From: Ectobius pallidus
Lineage: Eukaryota > Arthropoda > Insecta > Blattodea > Ectobiidae
Reading direction: 5' to 3'
Assembly: GCA_964059195.1 (NCBI GenBank)
Contig: CAXKWD010000006.1
Location: forward strand, 63,939,073-64,003,072
Length of the DNA: 64,000 nt
This document shows, piece after piece, positions 46,547 through 57,674 of the stretch. The notes under the pieces are model-generated. The model did no database searches, was not told the origin of the DNA, and saw only the letters and a program-made list of their open reading frames with translations. The first letter of the stretch is position 1, and each line of letters starts with the position of its first letter. A program made the translations under genes and the position numbers.

Positions 46547-48730
46547 ATGGCTAATCAGGAGTTAAACATTAATGCTCTTAAAGCCAAGAGAACTCCTATA
46601 AAGGCTCAGATCACTCGCCACGTCAATACCTTTCTATCATTCACTGACCTTGATGATAAATCGCATAAAGAAATTATAGCCCGTAAGGCTAAATTTAATG
46701 AAGTTCTGATCAAATACGAATATGTTCAGTCTCTGATTGAACAAGTTGAGTATTCAGAAGCTGAAGCAGATTATAGAGAGGATGTTGAACAAGCTGTCTT
46801 TTCAGCCATAACTCATGTAGACTCTTTAATTGTAGCCTATGAGGCTAAACTTAAACAACTTAGCAGAAACAGAAGCTAGGACTAGATTAGAATTAGCAGA
46901 ATCAGAAGCTAGGACTAGATTAGAGTTAGCAGAATCAGAAGCTAGGGCTAGACAAGAAGCTGCTCAAGCTGAATCTATAGCTAAACTAGATTCCATTGAT
47001 TTTGCAAAAACTCAGTTCTTTGATTACGTTGAAGCTATTCAAACGTTAGTTATACGAGACGAAGCTTCATATTTCGAAGCTATCAGTAGGCGTAATGCAT
47101 TTGAAACTATATTTAATGAGTATAAGACTATATACTCTCAACTCAGTCCGCAAGAATTGACGGAAGTTATCAAACTTCATAGACGAGAAGTCGAAGCGAC
47201 TTTTCATAAGGCAATAGGTCTTCTAAATGGTTCTATTGTTAAAAGTAAACAGTTTTATGAGTAAACAGGTCTCAGCCTCTGTAGTCCAGCAGTCATCTAG
47301 AGAATTGACTTCTTCACTGCCTAAGCTTCCCGAAATCAGGCTTCCTCAATTCACAGGCGATCCTGCCTTGTGGATTGAATTGAGGGACACATTTTATTCC
47401 CTTGTCATTCAACATAAGCATATTTCTAACATGGACAAGTTCCAATATCTCAAATCATGCTTATCGCCAGAAGTCATGACTGTAATACAGAATATTCCTG
47501 TATCCTCAGCTACATTTGATGTAGCCTGGGAGACGTTGTCAGAAAGATTTGACAACAATCGTCTGATTGCTAATACTCACATTGACAAATTATTCTCACC
47601 GCCTTCTCTTGAAAGGAATTCTGCAGACTCTCTGCAAAGATTTATAGATCATTTCATAAGCACGGTGCATGCATTGCACTCCTTAAATACTAATGTCGAT
47701 TTATCCGACTTAATTATTTCTAAAATGATCTTAGACAAACTCCCGGTTCATATTATTAGAGAATGGGAATCATCGCTGAAGTCTGACAGATTGCCTGAAC
47801 TTAAGGAACTGCTTAAGTTCCTGGAGACTAGAGTCCGGGTCTTGCAAATGACGGATTCAGCTCTAAAAAATCAGCCTTCAACTTTACAGAATTCGCAACC
47901 TATATCGATTAAGAGCAAATCAGCTCAGCTTGTCAACAAATGTATTTGTTGTAAAAAAGATTCGCATCAAGTGTACCAATGTGATGTTTTCAAAGCAATG
48001 AGTCTTGCAAGCCGTAGTAATTTTGTTAGGACTAACCATTTATGTCGAGTATGTTACTCTTCAAGAGGTCATACCAAGGCTTGCAGCACGTTCTCTTGCA
48101 GAGTGTGCGGAGAGAAACATAGTACTCTTCTTCATGATTATAGTGCTCAGAACGAGTCACAAATAGCTAATACTGCAGGGATTATGTCAGACTCTCATAA
48201 TCATCAAAGCTACTTACTTCCTACTGCAAATGTGTTTGTAATAAACAAGAATGGTCAACCCGTAGAGGCCACTGCGCTCTTAGATAGCGGCTCTGATTGT
48301 AATTTAATCAGTGAAAGGCTATTTAAACTCTTAAAGCTACCTCCTTGTCAGAAGCAAGCAAGGCTGACTGGAATACTGTCATCTAAAGTAAGCACGCATA
48401 AGCTTGCTCCTATAGAAATCAGGTCCAGAACAACTCGATGGTATTGTAATACTGTTGCCATTGTTGTTCCGGAGATTTCAGAATCGAAACTTCCAAGGTC
48501 TCCAATTAATGTCAGTAACTGGAATATTCCGCCTAACCTTCAACTGGCCAATCCCGACTTCAACACACCTAATTCTGTAGATTTGGTGTTGGGTGTTGAG
48601 GTTTTCTCACAGATCGATTGTGTGGGTAACATTTCTGCACCTAACCTACCCATCATTCACAACTCGCAATTGGGTTGGTACTTTGCGGGCAAGCTGCCCC
48701 AGCCTTCTTCTCCTAGATTGTCTGTCCGTA
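46547..48730 (+). pseudogene. BEL/Pao gag with protease region, frameshifted
   Basis: Three frames joined by one-base shifts near 46855 and 47258 make up one gag-protease polyprotein. The start at 46547 reads MANQELNINALK. Next come three 33-bp units encoding A-E-(T/S)-E-A-R-(T/A)-R-L-E-L-like repeats (46860-46960). A DUF1759-like capsid follows (LPQFTGDPALWIELRDTF, about 47340), then a cysteine/histidine region CICCKKDSHQVYQC and CRVCGEKHSTLLH (47940-48135), and a DUF1758-type aspartic protease with ALLDSGSDCNLIS (near 48275). These are standard BEL/Pao modules. Confidence 0.9.
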
Positions 48731-49315
48731 GGTCCAACAGACCTACATGTCATAAATCTAAGTAATGAAATCCCTGATAATGTGTCTGTTCAATCTAATG
48801 CTTTAACTACGCATTATTCAGCCTTTGTGAATTCAAACCAGCAAAAGGTTTCTAATGTATTTAAGAAGTCCAAAGAGTTTGATTGCGAGGTGCATTTCAC
48901 CCAGAAACCTAAAATAAATTCTGAGGGTAGATATGTGGTTAAGTTACCATTTAAGTCTGATCCTCAATCTTTGGGTGGCACCAATCGCCAAGCGCGTCTC
49001 TTAAAAGACGTTTTCCTTCCAATCCTGTATTGGTTAAGAATTACAGGAAGTCTGTGTCCAAACGCTTGAAGTTTGGACATATGGAATCCGTTGGTCAGGT
49101 TTCCAACGAGAATTCCGATTACCTCAAACCTCATCATCTGGTGTTAAGGCATTCAAGCACCACGACAGATTCACCCTGGCAAGGACGGTCTTGTTCGAGT
49201 AGCAACAGTTCGGACTGCCACGGGTTCTTTATGTGCGACCAATCATTAAATTGGCGCCATTGCCAATCTCAGAAAATGACGAACGATTCAGTCATTCTCT
49301 GCATTGGTTCATAGT
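48725..49315 (+). pseudogene. BEL/Pao pol remnants: RT start and integrase tail
   Basis: After a frameshift near 48725 the pol N-terminus reads FDCEVHFTQKP and EGRYVVKLPFKSDPQSLGG (48870-48985), the segment that precedes RT in BEL/Pao. The frame then decays, and from about 49170 the integrase C-terminus appears in fragments: DGLVRVATVRTATGS and IKLAPLPISENDERF. The RT, RNase H and integrase core, several kilobases in a complete element, are missing. Confidence 0.8.
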
Positions 49316-49459
49316 ATACAATTCATTTGATTATTTGTTCTCATGTTTTGTTTTGTTTTATTTTTATTCTTTTCTCTTCTCTTTATATTTTTTTTAATAC
49401 ATAACTCCACATGTAATTCTTTAAAATTATGCCACAAGTGTCATAATTTGCGGGCAATA

Positions 49460-50612
49460 TGTTCCGTTACGTATTATGTCTTAGAAGGTCATGCATTCAA
49501 TTCAATTTTAGGCTTTGGTTGTTTATGTGTTATTTATAAAACATATGAATATCATTTAACTTGTTTATTCCTATTGTATTCTCTAACCATGATAATTGTA
49601 ATTTCGTCCAATCAGAGACTGAATAATCTTTTATCATTGTTTTAACAGCCATTAAGGCTTCTTCTTTATTACTCTTAAAATGTCTTCTACGTTCTACAAT
49701 TCTATTGGAATTGTCTATCATTAAATACTCATAAAGACATGAGTTCTAGGCTTGCAATGCCTATCTTCATTCTTCTTAAAAATGTCTTCTACATTCTACA
49801 ATTCTATTGGAATTGTCTATCATTAAATACTCATAAGGACATGAGTTCTAGGCTTGCAAATGCCTATCTTCATTCTTCTTTAAAATGTCTTCTACATTCT
49901 ATAGTTCTATTGGAATTGTTTATCATTAAATATTCATAAAGACATGAATTCTAGGCTTGCAAATGCCTATTTATCCATCGACCAAGTTTGATGGCTTCAA
50001 CTATCAATTTATAAAGAAGGCAACTCTTCAAGACAAGTTTAAGCTTTAAATGCTTGATATTTTGGTGACTGAAAATAGTCTCAATATTTCCAACGTACGT
50101 CTTGTGGTTCAATGAATCTTCTCACCTGGTTTTTGACGTCGCAAGGATCTCCAAGCCAGAAGCTTTAACATTCAGGATTGGTAATTATAATATCTCAAGA
50201 CAAAGGTATGTCTATTTATTATTCAACACGATCTGAGAATCACTCAGACATAGACTCATCATTTATAAAGTTTTCGTGTGGTTACCAACTTTGAATTAGC
50301 CATCTCGAGGATACTATTTACCCTTAATAATTAAGGGAATTATTGTTTCAAGAACTGTGACGTTCATAACTTAATAGTGCTTCTAAATAGCATTCATCTC
50401 GACCAAGTGATCCGGTTCTGCATAATTTCATTATGAATTATGTATCGTCAATTGTGGTAATAAAATGTTATGTGCCATCTCTATCAAATTTTTAAAAATG
50501 TATTGGGCAACTGTACTTAATCTGTCTTCCAGGTTAAGTCTTCGTTTGTAAGAAGTGTGTAATCACCCTACGGATATTTGCTACAGTCTGCCAGAGCTCT
50601 GTTGCCCGAACA
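49460..50612 (+). repeat. BEL/Pao 3' LTR, uninterrupted
   Basis: Matches the two-part 5' LTR from TGTTCCGTTA to the final ACA. It carries the same ~105-bp tandem units (around 49740-49960) and a 16-base insertion, CCAGAAGCTTTAACAT-like, near 50158 that the 5' LTR lacks in part. It supplies the empty site for the CMC insertion at about 50433-50443. Confidence 0.93.
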
Positions 50613-50617
50613 CATAG

Positions 50618-51050
50618 AACTATGAGGTTTACTAGTATCGCCGAGTTGTAGTATGGAAATGTAGCGAAGGAAGTCGCCTTCTCTCTATTATGTATCGATG
50701 ATAAACTTGAATGGAGTGCATGAAATTGACCCATTACTAACCCTTCCTCTAGCCCTTTCACTAAATCCTTATCTTGGATGTTGTAAAGCAAATTTGGCTG
50801 TGAAGGATATGATGAGTTTAGCGCAATACCGTTACGTTAGTTTGCTGTCACTGTTATTGTCTCCGCAGCGAACCCATCAACATGATAATAACAAAGTGTC
50901 ATTGTTCTGGTTATTTCGTTTTGTTATTGTTTGGGTTGGGAGGCAGAAACCGTCCATGGCTTGACGTCGTCTGTTAATACGATAACGGTGCGACCTTTTG
51001 TTGAAACTATGGAGGGGACAGCAAAATAAACAGCTCGCCTTCTGTTGCCC
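50618..51050. other. No gene seen
   Basis: Flank of the BEL element. No domain, tRNA-like promoter or transposon end recognised. Confidence 0.5.
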
Positions 51051-51054
51051 ACAA

Positions 51055-51290
51055 TTACATAACACGCTCTGGCTCGACATAAATAGATGTAAAGACGACT
51101 GAATACTCTCGCTTAAACACCTTTTTTTTTGTACCGCTGCGCATGCATCACTTTTAGCTTTTAAATTATTTTTGAAGTTTTCACGGTTGCCTGAAATTAT
51201 TGCTGATTTCGTTATTTCGGGACACTTTACTGAAAATCTTTGTAGCATGCATTTTATACTTTATGTAGTATGTGTGTAGCATGTGCACCT
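51055..51290 (+). repeat. Local repeat, copy 1 of 3
   Basis: Shares AACACGCTCTGGCTCGACAT, GAATACTCTCGCTTAAACACC, AAGTTTTCACGGTTG, GATTTCGTTATTT and TAGCATGCATTTT with copies at 52005-52262 and 52612-52833. The family is unclassified and noncoding. Confidence 0.8.
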
Positions 51291-51294
51291 TACG

Positions 51295-51760
51295 TCCTTA
51301 CTTACTTACCCAATGGCAACAGACAATTCCTAAGCAAGCTAAAGGAATATTACCTATTTTATGGAACCCGGAGGTTCATTGACGTGCTTACAATAGCCCG
51401 CCATTCAACCCTATTCTGCGCTAAGTCCAACCACCCCTCCCTAATCTTACTTTCCTTAAATCTATTCTAATATTGTCCTCCGACTTAAGTCTAGGTCTTT
51501 CAAGGGGTATCTTCTCCTTGTTTCTCCTAGTCAATATTTTTGAGATATGTCTTTCCTCCCTCATCCGCGCAACATTATTATAATCGGTGAAAGTACAAGT
51601 TATGAAGCTCATCATTATGCAATATTCTTCAGTCCTCTTTTCATCTCTCTTAGGCTCGAATGTTTTCTAAGCACCCTGTTAAACCACCCTGATAAGATTG
51701 TGTTCTTCCCGAAGGACCATGTCTCACATCCATACAGCTTAATACAACTGGCAATATAAT
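51295..51760 (-). pseudogene. LINE reverse-transcriptase C-terminal relic
   Basis: The minus strand reads HNDELHNLYF, ISKILTRRNKEKIPLERP, DNIRIDLRKVRLGRGGW and MNLRVP-like words. They match the C-terminal tail typical of RTE/Jockey-type insect elements (normally KPEGKRPLGRP...DLREIGW). Stops and frameshifts are frequent. The 3' end, on the low-coordinate side, has a TTAC/GTAAG-type short repeat (51297-51312). It lies between copies 1 and 2 of the local repeat. Confidence 0.65.
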
Positions 51761-52004
51761 TGTTTTATACTTTTTTATTTTTAGATTTCTGGACAGAAGA
51801 CGAGAAGATAACAGTTTCAAAATCCCATAAAAACAAGCATTTCCTGATTTTAGTCAACACTTATTACGTATTAATATTATTTGTACATGTAATTATTGAT
51901 CCCAGATATTTGAATTTCTCCACTTGTTCAGATGTTTTACCAGCTTTTCTGATATTTTGTAGCACATTATTTTGACGTTATACCTTCCTTACCTTACCGT
52001 TATA

Positions 52005-52262
52005 TAACGCGCTCTGGTTCGTCATATGTAAAAAAGTACTTCACTGTTGGATATAGGCCTAAAGATGGCTGAATACTCTCGCTTAAACGCCTTTATTTTT
52101 TTTACCCCTTGCGTAGCTTGTATAATATTATTTTTAAAGTTTTCACGGTTGTCTAATATTATTACTGATTTCGTTATTTTGAGACGCTTGTCTGAAGATT
52201 TTTATAGCATGCATTTTGTATCTTCATGCAGTATATGTGTGTATGATATACACCTTATCGTT
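52005..52262 (+). repeat. Local repeat, copy 2 of 3
   Basis: Preceded by TACCTTCCTTACCTTACC, as is copy 3. Core words match copies 1 and 3, and the offset from copy 3 is 611 bases. Confidence 0.85.
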
Positions 52263-52611
52263 ATAGCTTAACGAGAGTCATCTGTTTTGCTCAACTAGAC
52301 AGTGAATTTTCTCTCTTTTGAGAGATAAGGATCATAAATTAAAAGCGGAAAGTGTAAGCTAAACGTAAGCTTTCTCAGCATTCATAATATAATTGACCGA
52401 TCAATAGACCCACAATTTTGTTGATTTACTTCGGATGATTATGCGAAATGTGCATGATACTTTATACTTAAGCATATTATTGTACTAGAATTTGTAAGTT
52501 TTGTTGTCACTTTGTTTTTGTTTTTTAATGGAAAATTTTGTAATTTCGTAATAAAAAAAATCATAATCATATTATTATTATTTTGACTTTTTACCTTCCT
52601 TACCTTACCCT

Positions 52612-52833
52612 TACATAACGCGCTCTGGTTCGACATATGTAAATTGTACTTCGCTGTCGGATATAGGCCTAAAGATGACGCCTTTTTTTACCCCTTGTGT
52701 AGCTTGTGCATTATTTTAAAAGTTTCTACGGTTGACTGATATTATTACTGATTTCGTTATTTTGAGACGTTTGTCTGAAAATTTTATAGCATGCATTTTG
52801 TATCTTTATGCAATATGTGTTTGTATGATGTAC
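52612..52833 (+). repeat. Local repeat, copy 3 of 3, internally shortened
   Basis: Same order as copy 2, but the GAATACTCTCGCTTAA block is deleted. The CCTTCCTTACCTTACC lead-in starts near 52593. Confidence 0.85.
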
Positions 52834-52836
52834 ACA

Positions 52837-52869
52837 ATTATTATTATTATTGTTATTATTATTATTAAT
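52837..52869. repeat. (ATT)n microsatellite
   Basis: Interrupted ATT repeat at the end of local repeat copy 3. Confidence 0.9.
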
Positions 52870-53500
52870 ATTCCAACTCACAGTTTGTTGTCAGTTCCTG
52901 TGTCATATTATGCGTATGCGTTGAATGGGGATGGAAACTAACACATACTAGGTTGTACTGTACCATAATGAATAGAGGAGAAAGTGTGATGACTGTGGTA
53001 GTTCACTGGTTCCGCCGCTAGGTAGCAGTTACTCTGCTTGAGATTCGCGGGAGCAAGATTACTACGGGCGGTATAGAAAAATAATACATTAATCTATTTC
53101 AAAATGACTCACCTTATCTAAATTGAATTGTTAGATACTTTTGACAATTTTCGGGCTGCTTTACACGTCTTGGAAGATCTCATCTCCATAAATAAACATG
53201 ACCGTGTGTAACAGTAATTTCTCAGATTGCAAGAAGCTTGACCGTAACATTTCGTTCCACATCTTTCCAAAAATCGAAGATGTTCACAAGCAATGAACAA
53301 TTATATAATATAGGTATGAAACAGCTAAGGGATGATTTGATCTAATATTTTGTTGCCTAGAAAATAGGGTAGAGGGTATGTTAGTAGGCCTATAATTTGA
53401 TGAGAATTTGTTAAAGAATGTACATTTGTATAGAAATAACAACGTATAATTAGGGTAGAAAACAGCTAAGGGATATTTTATAAATTAATAACTTATTAAT
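52870..53500. other. No gene seen
   Basis: The word AACAGCTAAGGGAT occurs twice (near 53320 and 53461), suggesting a small duplication. No coding domain recognised. Confidence 0.45.
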
Positions 53501-53501
53501 A

Positions 53502-53825
53502 CAGTGCGCCCGAGAACAGTCTCCGCAGTTGCTATTTGCTGGAGAGAGGGCTAGATGCAACAGTTACGTTGGCAACACGGGCTTTTATAAAAACAAACCG
53601 CCAGCTGTGTATGCAGGCAGGCAGAGGTCACTGTCACTTTATCAATGGGTGCATTGTCTAATTACTAATCAGTGCATATTGCAGTGTGCAAGCATTTTAG
53701 ATCGAATATTGTGACAGGACTTCCAGCACCTGCAAGGATCAGCTGTGGTGAGTACCAACTTAACTGCTGCAGCTAGCTGCCTCTCCAACAAGTAGCCGCT
53801 GCGGAGAATATTCTCGGGCGCACTG
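53502..53825. mobile_element. 324-bp MITE with 27-bp TIRs, TA-flanked
   Basis: Ends read CAGTGCGCCCGAGAACAGTC and, in reverse, CAGTGCGCCCGAGAATATTC, both followed by TCCGCAG-type sequence. TA lies on each side (53500-53501 and 53826-53827), and the wider flank TATTA is also shared. The interior is GC-richer than the surroundings and noncoding. Tc1/mariner-type is favoured; a hAT with a decayed duplication (TATTAATA/TATTACAT) cannot be excluded. Confidence 0.8.
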
Positions 53826-53833
53826 TATTACAT

Positions 53834-54610
53834 TGTATAGAATATTACTGAATGTTAATTTGTATTAATATTGTATTAATATTAATATTAATTTTCTCCT
53901 GGCTGTATGGGGTAAGTTATGTAGGTGAAACACGGTCAAAAGTGTAGATCTGTGTACAAATTATGTGAACAGAGATAATATAAACTAAGGGATGGTTTGT
54001 GAATTGCAGGGCACGGAAATTTTCATAAGCAGCAATACAAAAATAGGGCGCGTGATCTTTAAAATTGGCGTCTCAACATCCGATAAAGACGCACATACGC
54101 AAAAATTGTTTTGCAATGCATTCTACATATATCACACAATATTTCAAAGCATTTTCCCTGATTTTTTCATAAAAAATTAAATCCTCTTGCCTTAACTACA
54201 GCCCGCTATTTGCTCAAACCCTCGACCATTCGCTGTAAGTGATGTTGTTAAATTATATTATATTATTTAAAAAAGGAATAAGATATTAAACCAATAAGAC
54301 ATTTTCTATGATAATTATACATAAAAATTACTAACATAAGTGAACAGAAAATATGATAAATAATCCAATAAATGCATAAATAAAAGTAGGGCAGATTTAC
54401 TAAGTTAGAAAAAAGCTTCATTCACTCCTTTTCCCCAGCGGGTCAATCTTGCAGTATGGGTACAAGTAGTCAGTTAGTATAGTATTATTATTATTGAGTC
54501 CACGAATAAATTATGTAAAAAATGTTACGTTATTGCTGGTATTTTATGGAAAAGATGCCTGCTAATGCCTCAATACCATTCTGATAGCTTTAGCTTTAGA
54601 GTAATTAGGC
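53834..54610. other. No gene seen; AT-rich spacer
   Basis: Nothing recognisable beyond simple AT-rich words. Confidence 0.5.
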
Positions 54611-54613
54611 TAC

Positions 54614-54990
54614 TATTACTCGTAAACCATTATAGATATATAGGTGGTCCTCGATTTATAATAAGATTCAAATATTTCACTAAACCTTACACGCTTGATC
54701 TCTTTCTGGACACAAAAATAAAATTTAAAATGTCGCATAGTCAAATTTGCTTCACCCTCGACATTTCACGATCGTCCCAAATCATTCAGACAGCTAAGCG
54801 CCTGGAATAATTACCACTCAATTACTCGTAAACCATTCAAGATATATAGGTGGTACTGAATTTAAAATAAAGTTGAAATATTTCACTAAAACTTTCTCGC
54901 TTGAAGTTTTTACGGGACACAAAAATGAAAAAAATTGTCGCATAGTCAAATTCCGTTTCACCCTCCATGAATTTTGTGTAATTGGTGATG
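54614..54990. repeat. Diverged tandem repeat, two ~207-bp units
   Basis: Units start at 54614 and 54821 with ATTACTCGTAAACCATT, then AGATATATAGGTGGT, AAATATTTCACTAAA, ACACAAAAATRAAA, GTCGCATAGTCAAATT and TTCACCCTC. Architecture resembles the tandem units at 21987 and 26660, though the sequences differ. Confidence 0.85.
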
Positions 54991-55292
54991 TTTATATAAT
55001 GAAATAAAAACATTTATGTCCGCATTTTTTAAGTCTCTGTTTTAACCATCAGAAGGACTGTTGTGTGAAGATTATTTCTGCACAAATTTCACAGAAATAG
55101 GACCAATGGTTAATTAAAGATTGCGAGTTTTATCATAAGATGCCAAACTATCATGATGCAACATTGAGAAGTTGAAACGCAAACGAAGGTGCTGCCAGTG
55201 TTTCGGTGGACCGCCGCTCTCCCTATTACCTACCATTGTATTAGCGGCGGAGTCATCACACTTTCTCATTCTATTCATTATGACTACTATAA

Positions 55293-55804
55293 AGCCGCGC
55301 ACACACACGGCGAACGAAGGCCTCTCGTCCACACCAAACCAAGGGGTTGGGGCCAAGGGATTCTACACTACACTTTATATGTCTACACCAGGAGAAGGGA
55401 CCCATGCCAACCTTTCGATGTTACCGCCAGATGACCGAACCTAAACGAATGCCAACGAATGACAACCTGTGCATTCGGGCGAATGTTGGTTGCCGTTCGT
55501 TAGCCTTCGTTGGCCCTGTATTTACGTAGCTTTAACGTCTACAAACCTTCGGTCGCCAACGCGTTGGCGTTCGGCCTCTCGTCCACACCAAACGAAGGGG
55601 TTTGGGGAAAGGGATTCAACACTACACTAGGAGAGGGGACCCAACGCCAACCTTTTGATGTCTACTTCCAGAAGTCCGAACCTAAACGAAGGCCAACGAA
55701 TTCTTTGGCTCTAATTTGTCTCCTTTACACACAGGGCCAACAAAGGCCAACGAAGCGGTTGGTTGACATTCGTTGGCCTTCGTTCGCCGTGTGTGTACGT
55801 GGCT
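55293..55804. mobile_element. PIF/Harbinger-type MITE, head-to-tail dimer
   Basis: Ends are AGCCGCGCACACACACGGCG and, in reverse, AGCCACGTACACACACGGCG, each followed by AACGAAGGCC. TAA flanks both sides (55290-55292 and 55805-55807), the TWA duplication used by PIF/Harbinger. Inside, a second copy begins after an internal right-end-like TTTACGTAGCT (to 55531): CCTCTCGTCCACACCAAAC recurs at 55321 and 55575. The interior is CpG-rich and full of CCAACGAA-like words. Confidence 0.8.
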
Positions 55805-55807
55805 TAA

Positions 55808-56465
55808 TATGATGGTTCTCCGACTAGTTGTCCACCGTTTTCTTTAAGGGGTGGGTAACATAAGATTGGGTTGAAAAAATATTTTTGTTGTTGTAAGACA
55901 TTTCTAATAAGAAAATATGTAACCTTCACAATAAAAGTTGTTTGATGTTAATATGTCCATTATTACTGGAATTACGGACATTTAAAGTAATAGGTTTTGA
56001 AATCTAAGCGACATTTAAAAGCCCTTCAAGAGAAAATAGGCTGCTATTTGCAGGTAAATCGCATTTTCTCACAAATTACAATTTCATGTATAAAATGTTT
56101 GTTTCTAGAATAGCATTAATTGGATTTAAATGAGTTTTTGAAAAACTGTTAAATAAAGTAGTTAACATCTGAATTACAAGTTGTGCGTCTATCATCATTG
56201 GTTTTCTCACGTTTGAAAAATTACAAAAATATTTATCTTACAAATATATAGGCCTACTAGGCTATGTCCCAAATATTTTCAGGTCAGTTTATTTGATATA
56301 GCTTTGACTTTATGCAGTCAACATTTCATACCAATCACTGCTAGATGTTCTGAGAAAAAGAAAACCTTGTTTATTGAAATGCATGGTTTTTGGTCAAAAT
56401 CAAAATTACTTTTATTTTAAAATGTATTCAATTCCATTAACAAAGTATACACATGTAGTGTAGAT
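55808..56465. other. No gene seen
   Basis: AT-rich spacer between the MITE and the Penelope-like relic. Nothing recognised. Confidence 0.5.
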
Positions 56466-56785
56466 ACAACATTAAGATCTCAACTGAAAATATATAAACA
56501 AAAAATGCCAATCAGACCGGTGGTAAACTTTAGAAACGCTCCTACATACGAGATATCTAAAATATTGGGAAATATTCTAAGAAATAAAATAGAACTAAAA
56601 AACAAATTTGCAATAAAAAATTCTTATGAAGCAGCAGATAAATTAAAACTGGTACACATCAATAATGGAACCAAAATGTGCTCACTCGACATAAAAAAAA
56701 TGTGTACACCAACATACCTGTCAAAGATGCAATAGAATCTATAGAAGAAGAATTGAGAAACATTGGAGAAAATGACAAACACATA

Positions 56786-57674
56786 CGAGGGTGTTTCAAA
56801 AAGTAACGGGAAAACATTTTTTGTTTGGACACTATGATTTCTTTTTATTCAAATTTAATTACAAACTCTCAAAGTACTCTCCTTCTGAGGCTACACATAG
56901 GTTCCAACGTTCTATCCACTTCTCAAAACATTCAGATAAGCCCTTCTTTGACACCCTGTTCAGTATACCCGAAATAGCACTATTTAGTTCGTTATCGGTT
57001 TGAAAATAACGCCCACGAAGTAATTTTTTCACTCTTGGAAACAGGTAGAAGTCGCAGGGTGCAAGATCCGGCGAATATGGTGGGTGGGGCATGATTTCGA
57101 TACCTAGTTGAGTGATTTCTCTTGTGTTGCTTTGGCTCGATGAGCAGGGGCGTTGTCTTGGTGGAGGATCCACTTTTCTGTAGCCTAAATCATTACGAAC
57201 TACCCAATCATTAATATACCAAAACGTAATGTGCATCATGTTCGCAATCTTCGCTATTGTTAATCATCGATCTTCCTGCACATGGCGTCAATGGTGTTGC
57301 AGTTCACCTTAGCTTTTGATGTGGAGGGCCGTCCTTGACTTGGAGCGTCTTCAAGAGTTGTTTCACCATCTTTAAATTTTTTATGCTATTTAAAAACACG
57401 TGTTTTGACAAGGCTTGGTCCCCATATCCTTCCTGTATCATTTTCAGCGTTTCAGTTCCTGATTTTTTCAGAACACAAAATCGAATTGACGCTCCATGTT
57501 GGGTCACTGAAACACGTGCTTACAAAATGGCTCCCTGAACAGCACAAGGATGGTATCGCGGATATCCCAGTGTCAGTCAAGGTAAGGCCTCTCCATTACC
57601 ATGATTGGTGAATTTTGATTCGTGCACGTTGAAAGAGAAAAAAATAATTCCCGTTACTTTTTGATACACCCTCG
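56786..57674 (-). mobile_element. mariner element, 889 bp, internally deleted
   Basis: Terminal repeats CGAGGGTGTTTCAAAAAGTA and, in reverse, CGAGGGTGTATCAAAAAGTA continue as ACGGGAA on both sides. TA flanks each end (56784-56785 and 57675-57676). The length is well short of the roughly 1.3 kb usual for mariners because the middle of the transposase is missing. It inserted into the Penelope RT frame between the peptides NDKH and QQIKKL. Confidence 0.95.
56860..57510 (-). pseudogene. mariner transposase, deleted and frameshifted
   Basis: The N-terminus reads RFCVLKKSGTETLKMIQ and YGDQALSKH (helix-turn-helix start, 57430-57500). The C-terminal part has the region before the third catalytic Asp, MPHPPYSPDLAPCDFYLF, then RVKKLLRGRYFQTDNEL. 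The central region with the first catalytic Asp is lost, and the segment around the second Asp is in a shifted frame. The PPYSPDLAPCDF form differs from the mariner at 14879 (SYSHDLDPSD). Confidence 0.88.

Larger units (their letters stand above)
43063..50612 (+). mobile_element. BEL/Pao LTR retrotransposon, internally deleted
   Basis: Both LTRs start TGTTCCGTTA and end in ACA, and the element is flanked by the identical pentamer CATAG (43058-43062 and 50613-50617), the usual 4-5 bp for this group. The interior carries a BEL-type gag, an aspartic protease region, the very start of the pol RT section and the tail of integrase, with RT and most of integrase deleted. The 5' LTR contains a later CMC-type transposon. 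LTRs remain very similar by eye, so insertion was relatively recent, but frameshifts make the copy non-coding. Confidence 0.95.
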
